Shown: positions 16,312 to 24,390 of the stretch, one piece after another | Layout of the letters: each line of letters starts with the position of its first letter | How positions within the stretch are numbered: the first letter of the stretch is position 1 | Assembly (NCBI GenBank): GCA_016699535.1 | Contig: CP064980.1 | Span: forward strand, 186,001-250,000 | Length of the DNA stretch: 64,000 nt | Origin: Myxococcales bacterium | GTDB taxonomy: Bacteria; Myxococcota_A; Polyangia; Polyangiales; GCA-016699535 | Reading direction: 5' to 3' | The notes under the pieces: generated by a model | What the model saw: only the letters and a program-made list of their open reading frames with translations | What the model was told of the DNA's origin: nothing | The model's database searches: none | Position numbers and translations under genes: made by a program

Positions 16312-17159
16312 GTCGCATTCGTAGCTGGGAAGAGTTCGAAGAGAACTTGGATTTTTGGGGCGAAGTCGTTGATGAATACCATGCACACGTCTTGGTATTC
16401 CCTGAGTTTGTCACCTTTCACTATCTTTGCACGCTACCCAGCAACGATCATCACAAAGCCATCAAAGAGATCGTGAGCAAAGCCGAGCGCTTTCGAAACA
16501 AGCTTGCTAGCATGGCCAAAGAAAAAGGCATTTACATTGTGGGCGGTTCAACCCCTGTTGAACGCGATGGTAAAATTTACAACGTCTGCCATCTTTGCAC
16601 ACCATCCGGCAAGGTATTCACCCAAGACAAGCTTCACATTACGCCTTCTGAAACAGAGAGCTGGGAAATCCAGGCGGGTGAAGGCCTCAACGTTTTTGAA
16701 GCATCCTGGGGACGCTTTGCCATTCAAGTGTGCTACGATATCGAGTTCCCGGAACTTTCGCGCATCTACACACTGGCAGGTGCAGAAACTATTTTTGTGC
16801 CCTACAGCACCGACGATCGCAAAGCCTATTTACGGGTGCGTTATGCGGCCCAGGCACGCGCTGTCGAGAACTATGTTTACGTCGTGCTTGCTGGCAACGT
16901 CGGCAACTTACCGAGCCGTAACTACCTTTTGAACTATGGACAGGCCGCTATTTTGTCACCCAGCGATGTTGGCTTTCCCATGGACGGAACGATTGCCGAG
17001 GTTCAGCCCAACATCGAATCGGCAGCCATTGGTGAAGTGGATTTCGAGGTGCTTTCCCAACAACGTCACCTGGGCAGCGTCCGACCTTTACGCGACCGGC
17101 GCCCCGATCTTTACAACCTCGCGCCCAACTACCCCGTTAAAATCATCCCGGTTGATTGA
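16185..17159 (+). CDS. Carbon-nitrogen hydrolase (nitrilase) half of the same protein
   Basis: Residues of a full nitrilase domain: Glu in VLVFPEFVTF, Lys in VFTQDKLHITPSE, Cys in AIQVCYDIEFPEL, the standard Glu-Lys-Cys triad, with the later YAAQARAVENYVYVV segment. ATG 16185 is internal if the upstream single-base shift is repaired; the true protein starts with the GNAT domain at 15592. The domain would hydrolyse an amide or nitrile in the cytoplasm, and fusion to an acetyltransferase suggests consecutive acylation and deacylation of one class of small molecule. That is inference. Confidence 0.82.
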   Translation: MDWSTLLELENNDFDPKRRKIAAAALERPVRRIRICAVQYFLGRIRSWEEFEENLDFWGEVVDEYHAHVLVFPEFVTFHYLCTLPSNDHHKAIKEIVSKAERFRNKLASMAKEKGIYIVGGSTPVERDGKIYNVCHLCTPSGKVFTQDKLHITPSETESWEIQAGEGLNVFEASWGRFAIQVCYDIEFPELSRIYTLAGAETIFVPYSTDDRKAYLRVRYAAQARAVENYVYVVLAGNVGNLPSRNYLLNYGQAAILSPSDVGFPMDGTIAEVQPNIESAAIGEVDFEVLSQQRHLGSVRPLRDRRPDLYNLAPNYPVKIIPVD

Positions 17160-17198
17160 GGCTTGGCCCAAATGTAATTTCCTTTCCAAGGAAGCTTG

Positions 17199-18533
17199 CT
17201 AACATTCGCCCGGCAAGCACCCAGTATGCACTAGGCACGCTTTGCAGCTTTCAGCGTAGCCGTCCGGCCGAGAAAGAAAAGTCGCACCAAGATCAATCCA
17301 CTCGGCTCCCCAGGTATCCGGAGAATGCCCCTCATTGTAGCAATAGAAGTGATCGGTCCAGCCAACGCTTGCATCGCTCCAATGAGGGCCCGCCTCTTCA
17401 AACAAAAGATCACCGCAGGCTACCGGTAGGGGCAAAGCACCATGATCATCCGATAGCGACGCTAGGCTTGGCCGATTCGCATCGTTCTTAGCAAACATTG
17501 CATCGTTAAAACGATTGTCTACCGTTTCAACATCCGTACTGCCTTGCTTGTACTGGCGCGAGTTAAGCCCACACCAATGCCCTTCGCTACAATAGCGCAT
17601 CGCGTAGATCCAACGAAAAGCATGATCAAAGCGCGTATAAAAGCTGCCAGCGGAAGCCATCAATACTTGCTCTTGTTCATCGTAGCTCGGTTGATAGCCC
17701 CAGGAAAAGAGTCCATACAATACTGTCTGGCCTTGTGGGTCTTGGCGATAGAGCGCCGCGCCATAGTCCTCGGAATGATTCCATCCTCCACTACCTGCCT
17801 CCTCCTCATGAGCTAGGGTTTTATAGAACCATCGATCCGAGGCATTCAGTAAGACTTCTTTGGAAACAAGCGTATCGAGCAAGCTCAATTCTTCACCCCA
17901 AAAGCCATCCACAAGCTGAGCCCGGCTCGCAACCTTTACAGGCGGCGCAATCGATGCCGGTTGATTGATCACGTAAAGGTCAGGATTAAACGGAAGCTCG
18001 ATATTCGAAGGCAGTTGAATCACGGCTAGATCAAAGATTGCTTGATAGTTTCCGCTCTTAGAGCGTGGAACGATGAGTTCTGAATTCCATTCATCAAAGG
18101 TAAAGTGACGGTAAATCTTTAGGTCACGTACCGCAACTTGGGCCAAAGTCTCTGCCTCTGCATGCGTGGAACCTTCGGCGCTGGGACGTTGCGTCCCACG
18201 AAAAAAACGAACCAGTTTATCGGAATCAATACTTAATGGATCTTCTTGATCGGTCCAACGGCTTAGGCCACGCGCTGAACTTAAGATGGTGTGCGGACCG
18301 ATGACTATGCCAAGAAGCTTTCGTTGATTGGGCCCAAAGATGTCACCCCAATCACGATCCAATGGCCAGTCAATGAGCACAACATGTCTAAGATCTGAAG
18401 CGGCGGACTGCTCGATCGCATTAGGCTGCGTATCAAGTTCATTGAGCTCGGAGCCACATGCCATCGAAACCAACAAAAAGCTGATGTGCGCGGCAATCCG
18501 ACTCTGTTTTTTCCAAGAAAGACTTAAAAACAT
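17199..18533 (-). CDS. Lipoprotein with a degenerate trypsin-like domain
   Basis: 444 residues. The signal segment ends LLVSMAC-GS, a lipobox-like site, so the mature protein is probably a lipoprotein. The body follows the order of a chymotrypsin-fold protease, but the catalytic residues look lost: TILSSARGLS replaces the TAAHC block (His to Arg), FDLAVIQLP keeps the Asp block, and HSEDYGAALYR stands where GDSGGP is expected. The C-terminal ~120 residues are Cys- and Trp-rich (WTDHFYCYNEGHS, CKACLVHTGCLPGEC). The protease relationship is my reading of weak motifs; otherwise it is an unknown envelope protein. A dyad lies in its upstream region. Confidence 0.55.
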   Translation of the reverse strand: MFLSLSWKKQSRIAAHISFLLVSMACGSELNELDTQPNAIEQSAASDLRHVVLIDWPLDRDWGDIFGPNQRKLLGIVIGPHTILSSARGLSRWTDQEDPLSIDSDKLVRFFRGTQRPSAEGSTHAEAETLAQVAVRDLKIYRHFTFDEWNSELIVPRSKSGNYQAIFDLAVIQLPSNIELPFNPDLYVINQPASIAPPVKVASRAQLVDGFWGEELSLLDTLVSKEVLLNASDRWFYKTLAHEEEAGSGGWNHSEDYGAALYRQDPQGQTVLYGLFSWGYQPSYDEQEQVLMASAGSFYTRFDHAFRWIYAMRYCSEGHWCGLNSRQYKQGSTDVETVDNRFNDAMFAKNDANRPSLASLSDDHGALPLPVACGDLLFEEAGPHWSDASVGWTDHFYCYNEGHSPDTWGAEWIDLGATFLSRPDGYAESCKACLVHTGCLPGEC

Positions 18534-18601
18534 CGTGAACTATGTCATGGGAAAGCGATGGTCGCAAAGAAGACAGACATGTCATTAAAAAAGCATAAAA
18601 C

Positions 18602-18617
18602 ATGACAAACCTGTCAT
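18602..18617. promoter_or_regulatory. Possible operator upstream of the lipoprotein gene
   Basis: ATGACA-AACC-TGTCAT is a perfect 6+6 dyad at 18602-18617, about 70 bases from the start of the divergent lipoprotein gene. TGTCAT recurs nearby at about 18580-18585 and 18544-18549. This clustering suggests binding sites for a regulator, but none is identified. Confidence 0.3.
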
Positions 18618-18664
18618 TTTTTTTACAAAAAACCTGCCAACCATGACCTTCGCACACGGACGCC

Positions 18665-19621
18665 TTAGGAGGTTTTTTCCGATTGCAATATCTTCAATGC
18701 CGCCTCGAATTCCACCGGAGGCTCTGAACGAAAACTGAGTTTTTCTTTCGTTGTTGGGTGCACAAAGGACAGATGTCTTGCATGAAGCGCCTGATGCGCC
18801 ACGGCATCGTAGGCTTGTACAAGACGCGGATCTTTTGGTTTTTTTGCATAGAGGATGTCGCCAAGAACCGGGAAACCCTGATCGGCGCAGTGCACCCTGA
18901 TTTGATGAGTGCGGCCTGTTTCAAGCTGACATTGGATAAGCGCTGCACCACTAAAACGCTCTAGAGTTTCAATCGTCGTTACCGCTCGGCGGCCTTGTTC
19001 GACTTTGGAACTAAAACGTTTGCGGTCTACTGGATGCCTTCCATGCAAACTTTCAATGCGTCGATTTAAAGGATGATTGCCAACGACAATCGCCAGATAC
19101 TCACGGCCAATGTCGTGCTTTGAAAACAACTCGACCAAAGCTTCATGTACTTTTACTGATTTGGCCACGACCATCACACCACTGGTGTCTTTATCAAGAC
19201 GGTGCACAATGCCAGGTCGAATACCTTGCATACCGCGATCATGCTGCCAATGATAAAGAAGAGCGTTTACCAATGTACCATCGGGATGTCCGGGCGCCGG
19301 ATGCACCACCAAACCTGCAGGCTTGTTGAGCACAAGCAAGGCATCGTCTTCGTAAAGAATCTCTAGCGGGATGTCTTGTGGCTCTAAGTTTGTTTTGGGC
19401 GGTGGAGCAGGAACAATCTCAACACTTTGACCAGTGAGCACCTTGCGCTTGGCAGCAACAACATCACCATCAACACGTACTCGCCCTTCTTCAATCCAAC
19501 GCTTGAGCACCGAACGCGAAAAGCCGAGATCGCGAGCCGCAAGCACTTTGTCGATGCGCTCTTTTTCTTCGCTTTCAAGAATACTGAGCTCGATAAGCTC
19601 GTCGTTCTCTTGTGTCACCAC
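18665..19621 (-). CDS. rluD: RluD-type 23S rRNA pseudouridine synthase
   Basis: 318 residues: an N-terminal S4 domain (RIDKVLAARDLGFSRSVLKRWI...VRVDGDVV) followed by the RluA catalytic domain with GIVHRLDKDTSG carrying the catalytic Asp, and the conserved CQLETGRTHQIRVH. The S4 plus catalytic layout and length fit RluD, which makes pseudouridines in helix 69 of 23S rRNA, although RluC-type targets cannot be excluded. It overlaps the small upstream gene by seven bases, so translation is likely coupled. Confidence 0.88.
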   Translation of the reverse strand: MVTQENDELIELSILESEEKERIDKVLAARDLGFSRSVLKRWIEEGRVRVDGDVVAAKRKVLTGQSVEIVPAPPPKTNLEPQDIPLEILYEDDALLVLNKPAGLVVHPAPGHPDGTLVNALLYHWQHDRGMQGIRPGIVHRLDKDTSGVMVVAKSVKVHEALVELFSKHDIGREYLAIVVGNHPLNRRIESLHGRHPVDRKRFSSKVEQGRRAVTTIETLERFSGAALIQCQLETGRTHQIRVHCADQGFPVLGDILYAKKPKDPRLVQAYDAVAHQALHARHLSFVHPTTKEKLSFRSEPPVEFEAALKILQSEKTS

Positions 19622-19878
19622 ATGGGGGATTTGACGTGACCCTTGGCGCGTACCAACACATCAATCAGGGCACGATTGTAGAAATTACGCTCGTAGAGTT
19701 CTTGTGTCACGCGGCTTTTGAAAAGCGCCCGACCCTCTTCGATTTCTTCTTGGAGCACATCAAAGAGGTTGTCGTTTTGAACCCCTTCGACCACTTTGTC
19801 TTCATTGTACAAAGATAAGTCACTGGCAATGGCTCGTGCCAGCCGTCGTGCTGCTTCTTCTGTTTCGATTAGCGCCAT
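19615..19878 (-). CDS. Small conserved protein of unknown function beside rluD
   Basis: 87 residues, highly charged and helical: ARRLARAIASDLSLYNEDKV, then LQEEIEEGRALFKSRVTQEL and a C-terminal ALIDVLVRAKGHVKS. I recognise the general pattern as a conserved delta-proteobacterial/myxobacterial protein but know no function. No Cys, no signal peptide, so cytoplasmic. It lies between an unknown gene 16 bases upstream and rluD, with which it overlaps by seven bases, so all three probably form an operon. Confidence 0.7.
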   Translation of the reverse strand: MALIETEEAARRLARAIASDLSLYNEDKVVEGVQNDNLFDVLQEEIEEGRALFKSRVTQELYERNFYNRALIDVLVRAKGHVKSPMW

Positions 19879-19894
19879 GCTTTCACCTTATGAT

Positions 19895-20467
19895 TCATAA
19901 ATCGTCTTCATCCCACTCTTCAGCAAGATACCCTAAAATCACCTCATCGAGCGACTTTTCTCCGAGGCGAGCCTTGTCATGAAACATAGAGGATATCGAT
20001 CGTGGCCGCTCTGGCATCGATGATTGACGGACCGAACGGCTACCTTGATAGCGGCCAATGAGTTTTTCGGCAAAAGCTCCAGTATCCTCGTGCCATTCGC
20101 CCTTTTCAGGGAGAGGCTGAGCAGGACGCTTTTCGACTGCCTTTGAAGCCGATCGCGGGGTAAGCGAGGCACTGGCCGCAGGCGCTAGGCCCAACTGCTC
20201 ATCGTACTGTCCGTCGCGCAACGAAACAAACATCGCCTTATGCTGCTCTTGCATGAGTTTTTTAACAACGTCCCGATAGCCTTCGGTGCCCACGTGTTCG
20301 GCGTAACTGGTTTTGACGGACGCTATAATACGGCCACCGTCGGCGAAAAGATGGGTGATCACATGCGGCCGCTTGACCCCTGAATCTTCGGTTTGGATAT
20401 GATAGACTTTGCCCCGATGCCGAGCATTGGTATTGTAGCCTAATAATGGTGAGACATTCGCGCTCAT
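19895..20467 (-). CDS. Conserved myxobacterial-type protein of unknown function
   Basis: 190 residues from ATG 20467; a TTG at 20509 is less likely. The N-terminal ~95 residues are strongly patterned (NTNARHRGKVYHIQTEDSG, PHVITHLFADGGRI, KLMQEQHKAMFVSLRDG) and appear conserved in myxobacteria as I remember them. The rest is a Ser/Pro-rich linker with an acidic end (EEWDEDDL). No signal peptide or membrane segment. It is the first gene of the unit that ends in rluD. No function can be given. Confidence 0.68.
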   Translation of the reverse strand: MSANVSPLLGYNTNARHRGKVYHIQTEDSGVKRPHVITHLFADGGRIIASVKTSYAEHVGTEGYRDVVKKLMQEQHKAMFVSLRDGQYDEQLGLAPAASASLTPRSASKAVEKRPAQPLPEKGEWHEDTGAFAEKLIGRYQGSRSVRQSSMPERPRSISSMFHDKARLGEKSLDEVILGYLAEEWDEDDL

Positions 20468-20533
20468 GGACACTTTAGCTGCTGGTTTTTGCACGGCTGA
20501 ACCTAACAAAAGTCTTTACCTTCTCATGATAGC

Positions 20534-20962
20534 ATGAAAATTGCGCTCAATCTGCAAAACTGCACTCTAAGGAGAGTCGTGTGGGGAAGCTGGCTACTTT
20601 GCACTACAGCAATTCTTGTGATTGCTCGCATGCTTCATCCTTCGCCATTGGGTTACGGCTCTCATCTTCAACTCGGACTTCCTCCTTGTGGATTCTTGAT
20701 TTGGAGCGGTATGCCTTGCCCCAGCTGCGGCCTAACCACGAGTTTTGCTCACCTGCTTCACTTACAATGGATCGAGGCCTGGCATGCCAATCCATGGGGA
20801 TTCTTCCTCTTGGCAACGCTCGTTTTAAGTGTGCCGGTTGCCGCAGTCGGGTTGCTTCGAGCTCTACCCATCCTGGCAACGCTTGAGAAGCTGCATACCA
20901 ATAAACTCATTCTGACTTTGCTCGGGATCGGCCTTTTAAGCTGGGGCCTGCGATTGCAGTGA
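20534..20962 (+). CDS. DUF2752 membrane protein
   Basis: 142 residues with three hydrophobic segments (about 16-33, 87-110 and 120-138). The signature is PPCGFLIWSGMPCPSCGLTTSF, where the CPSCGLTTS motif marks DUF2752; the paired Cys could bind a metal or form a disulfide. Function of the family is unknown. It is divergent from the conserved gene at 19.9-20.5 kb and followed by the convergent response regulator. Confidence 0.85.
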   Translation: MKIALNLQNCTLRRVVWGSWLLCTTAILVIARMLHPSPLGYGSHLQLGLPPCGFLIWSGMPCPSCGLTTSFAHLLHLQWIEAWHANPWGFFLLATLVLSVPVAAVGLLRALPILATLEKLHTNKLILTLLGIGLLSWGLRLQ

Positions 20963-21027
20963 GCAACCACTGCGTTCTGAATGTTTGAGCAGTCATGCGG
21001 CGACAGCAGCGCTCACAACAAGCTTTC

Positions 21028-21918
21028 TTATTGAGTGGGAACAATGCTTGAGCGCGCTTTGCCGTAGGCATCTTCCGAAGCTGCCATGAGCAACAAGGAG
21101 GGTCGTTTTGTGCGAGCGTTTGGATGGGATGCCACGCCGATCTTTAGGTCAGGGACCGGATTGAGCGCACTCTTGCAAAACCCGTCGCCAGCTACCAACG
21201 ATTCGAGGCGGTCTCGAACGATAGCAGCCCCACGGCGATCTGTTTCGGGGAGCAGAACGGTAAACTCATCGATGTCCGAGCGATACAATTGATCCACATC
21301 ACGAATCGCACCACGCAATGCTTCGGCAACCGCTACCATCGCTTCATCGGCTGCTTGCACGCCATTTTTCTCGACAATTTGCGCTAAATTGCTAAGACCA
21401 ACCACCATGCAGGTCAATGGGTGACCATAACGCATGGCTCGCGTGTACTCGTAGTTCACGCTAATACGGAGTTGCTGTATCGTACCGGTCTTCGTGAGCT
21501 CATCTGCTATGGTCGTGTGGACTGCTGGAGGAAAGATCGCGTTGCCTGTGCGGTGCCGTCGCAGCACATTTTGAACACGCTGCTGAATCTCAAATACACG
21601 GTACGGTTTAATAATGTAATCGACTGCGCCAAGCTTCATTCCCTCTTCGCAGAGGGCCGCGCTTTCAGCGCTCGTTACAAGAATTACCGGAAATTGCTCC
21701 AGCCTGTGATCTTCACGCAGCACACGCAGTACATCAAGTCCACGAATAGGCACACCAACATCAAGCATCAGCAGATCAGGTTGTTGCCTGGCTAACATGT
21801 CGAGCACTTGCTCAGCTCGCATGGCACTCAGCACTTCTTGTCCAAGACCTTCGCAGGCCTCCTGTAAAACGCGTAAATCGAAGGGGTCTCCCTCAGCGAC
21901 AAGAACGGTAGAACGCAC
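21028..21918 (-). CDS. Response regulator with a degenerate GGDEF output domain
   Basis: 296 residues. The receiver domain (1-120) has the acidic start (VLVAEGDPFD), the phospho-acceptor Asp in LLMLDVGVPI and the Lys in VDYIIKPY. The second half is laid out like a diguanylate cyclase (YGHPLTCMVVGLSNL, LYRSDIDEFTVLLPETD), but the GGDEF loop reads RSDIDEF, so cyclic-di-GMP synthesis is unlikely. It may bind a nucleotide or another protein. No histidine kinase is adjacent. Confidence 0.75.
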   Translation of the reverse strand: MRSTVLVAEGDPFDLRVLQEACEGLGQEVLSAMRAEQVLDMLARQQPDLLMLDVGVPIRGLDVLRVLREDHRLEQFPVILVTSAESAALCEEGMKLGAVDYIIKPYRVFEIQQRVQNVLRRHRTGNAIFPPAVHTTIADELTKTGTIQQLRISVNYEYTRAMRYGHPLTCMVVGLSNLAQIVEKNGVQAADEAMVAVAEALRGAIRDVDQLYRSDIDEFTVLLPETDRRGAAIVRDRLESLVAGDGFCKSALNPVPDLKIGVASHPNARTKRPSLLLMAASEDAYGKARSSIVPTQ

Positions 21919-22163
21919 TCAAAAAGGCTATCATAACCATGGCTTATTGTCGCTTTTAAGAGATCAAAGGCGTTGCGATCTGTATGCTTTTGACGCACAA
22001 GCACGTACGCTCAAGACTGTCCGCCCCTTCTTCTTTCTCGCGTAGCCCGGAAAGATTGCCACTGAGGGAGCGCCTCGAACGTGGTAATTTTTCCCGGTTA
22101 GGTGCAAAAATCAAAAGCCATGGCAAATTTTCCGTACATGACACTGCAGTATGAGCTTTCTTT

Positions 22164-23501
22164 ATGACACAGAAGGCTCTTCACAGTTCTCGAAGCATCG
22201 CAACCCATATCCTCGATCGTACGGCCAAAGGTGCCTACGTCGCGCCTTTGCTCAATGCTGAACTTAGGCGCAATGCGTTATCCAAAGCCGATGCGGCCTT
22301 TTGCACTGAACTTTGTTACGGCAGCTTACGCGTCTTGCCTATTCTTGATACTGCAATCAAAAAGCATGTTAAGAATCTTGATTCACTGGACAGCTTTACC
22401 AAGGCTGCGCTTCAAATAGCGATTTTTCAAATCTACTATCTTGATCGTGTACCTTTGCACGCTGTGGTTAATGAAACGGTCGCGCTGGTCACGCGCAAGC
22501 GTGGAAAAGGCCTTGCGGGCCTCGTGAACGCGGTGCTGCGCAAAATCGGTAAAGAACACGAAGCGCACCCCACAGAGCACAAAAATTTCGTTGTACCCGA
22601 TTGGTTCGATCGCTCCATGACAAAAGCATTGGGCAAGACGCGAAGCGCTATTTTTCTAAATGAACGCCCTTTGCCGCCGGCATTGTGCCTCCGTATCCTC
22701 GAATCAGACGCGCAAACGAAGTGGATTCAGGCCATACAAGAAGCTCAACCAAAAGCAGAAGTTAAGGCTGGAGCTGTCTGTCCTCAAGCGATTTTGCTTC
22801 GTCGAGCCGGTGATCCACGTAACTTGCCAGGCTTTGATCAAGCTGCGTTTGTCGTCCAAGAAGAAGGAGCCCAGGCTCTGGCGCTCTTGCTTGGCGCAAA
22901 ACAAGGCGAGTGCGTTCTTGATGCCTGTGCTGGTCACGGAGGAAAAACAGCTATCCTCGCTAAGCAGGTAGGCCGCAGCGGAAAAGTGACTGCTGTCGAT
23001 AAGCATCCCAAAAAACTAATGGAGGCAAAGTCGTATTTGCAAAAGCTGCAGCTTGAATGGGTTGAGACTAAAGCGATCGATTTGAGTCGGGGCAAAGGCA
23101 AACTTGAGACGGGTTTTGATCGTATTTTGATCGACGCACCCTGCACCGCGCTCGGTACCATCCACCGCAGACCCGAACTATTACGCCGCTGCAATCAAAA
23201 CGATGCGACGCGACTTGCCGAGCTGCAGCTAGCTATTAGTATTCAGCTGATTCCATTGGCTAAGCTGGGTGCAACGATTGTGTTTGGAACCTGCTCACCG
23301 AGTTACGAGGAGGGTGCCCAAGTCGTCGCAGCCATCGAAAAGCACTTTCCTGGCCTAGAACGGGAGCTCACAAGCCCTGATGAAGTGAAGCTGAGGGCCG
23401 ACGACGATGGTCTGTTCCGGATTGGGCCTTGGCTTAGCCCCGACTACGATGGCCCCGATCTCTATCAGGCCGTTCGCTGGAAAGTAAAAAGCACTCCATA
23501 A
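22164..23501 (+). CDS. rsmB: 16S rRNA (cytosine(967)-C(5))-methyltransferase
   Basis: 445 residues: an N-terminal NusB-like helical RNA-binding domain (about 1-140, with PLHAVVNETVAL and GLAGLVNAVLRKIG) and a C-terminal AdoMet methyltransferase. SAM motif I is VLDACAGHGGKTA; the two catalytic Cys blocks are DAPCTALGTIHRRPE and FGTCSPSYEEG. It makes m5C967 in 16S rRNA. A single gene with no close co-directional partner; tRNA-Pro follows. Confidence 0.92.
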   Translation: MTQKALHSSRSIATHILDRTAKGAYVAPLLNAELRRNALSKADAAFCTELCYGSLRVLPILDTAIKKHVKNLDSLDSFTKAALQIAIFQIYYLDRVPLHAVVNETVALVTRKRGKGLAGLVNAVLRKIGKEHEAHPTEHKNFVVPDWFDRSMTKALGKTRSAIFLNERPLPPALCLRILESDAQTKWIQAIQEAQPKAEVKAGAVCPQAILLRRAGDPRNLPGFDQAAFVVQEEGAQALALLLGAKQGECVLDACAGHGGKTAILAKQVGRSGKVTAVDKHPKKLMEAKSYLQKLQLEWVETKAIDLSRGKGKLETGFDRILIDAPCTALGTIHRRPELLRRCNQNDATRLAELQLAISIQLIPLAKLGATIVFGTCSPSYEEGAQVVAAIEKHFPGLERELTSPDEVKLRADDDGLFRIGPWLSPDYDGPDLYQAVRWKVKSTP

Positions 23502-23679
23502 AAACAGGGTTATTTACTACGCCACAGGGAGCCATCAAGATGGATGGACGCCCAAGCGGTAGCAATGTCAACGCAATGTTATGGGCATTCTGGCTGGAAT
23601 TCGTGGTGGTTGAAAAAAGCCTTTGTTACTGATACTTTCCAGCCAGGCTAAACATAATACTACAATTTGATAGGTCACA

Positions 23680-23754
<75 letters not shown>

Positions 23755-23780
23755 CGAGCGTTACAAAAAAGGAAAATCAC

Positions 23781-24389
23781 ATGTCAAAACCAGCTTCACC
23801 AGTTCGAATCCTTGTTGTCGATGACGACAAAGCTATCTGCGAGTACATGGAAACTTTCCTTGCTCAAGATGGCTACGATGTGAAAACCATGTCGAATCCG
23901 ACCAAAGCCCCAGAAGAAGTTCGGGAGGGTGGTTATCATTTGGTCGTATTGGATTTAATGATGCCTGGCATGGATGGCGTTGAGGTCCTGCGTCAGATTC
24001 GAAAAAACGATAGTGACGTCGCTGTCATTATTTTTACGGGCTACCCTTCCCTCGAGACAGCCGTCGAATCCATGAAGCTCGATGCGGTGGATTATCTTGA
24101 AAAACCTTTCAAACCGGAAACCTTCCGTGAAGTGCTTGATCGCATCATGCGGAAAAAGGGTTTAACACGGAGCCCCGAAGAGAGCCTGCACCGTGTGATT
24201 GGCGAGACGATTCGAAAGCTGCGTAAAGACCGTGATCTTACGCTCAAACAGCTTGCTAGGCGCACAGGCCTTTCTGTATCGCTGCTTTCTCAAATCGAGC
24301 GTGCTGAATCAAGCGCTTCCATCGGTTCGCTCTACAAGATCTCAGCTGCACTTGATGCACGCGTGCAAGACTTATTTGGTGATTTTTAA
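23781..24389 (+). CDS. Response regulator with an XRE helix-turn-helix output domain
   Basis: 202 residues. The receiver domain (8-125) is complete: VVDDDK, phospho-acceptor Asp in LVVLDLMMPGMDG, Thr in IIFTGYPS and Lys in DYLEKPF. The output domain (about 140-200) is of the Cro/CI type, RKDRDLTLKQLARRTGLSVS then LLSQIERAE, rather than the usual OmpR, NarL or Fis types. ATG 23781 has AAAAAAGGA upstream. It lies alone after tRNA-Pro with no kinase nearby and ends two bases before the convergent TPR gene. Confidence 0.85.
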   Translation: MSKPASPVRILVVDDDKAICEYMETFLAQDGYDVKTMSNPTKAPEEVREGGYHLVVLDLMMPGMDGVEVLRQIRKNDSDVAVIIFTGYPSLETAVESMKLDAVDYLEKPFKPETFREVLDRIMRKKGLTRSPEESLHRVIGETIRKLRKDRDLTLKQLARRTGLSVSLLSQIERAESSASIGSLYKISAALDARVQDLFGDF

Positions 24390-24390
24390 A

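Noticed and set aside
23590..23646. CTGGCTGGAA / TTCCAGCCAG inverted repeat before tRNA-Pro
   Set aside because: Ten-base arms with a 37-base loop and no other supporting feature; may be chance or a minor hairpin.
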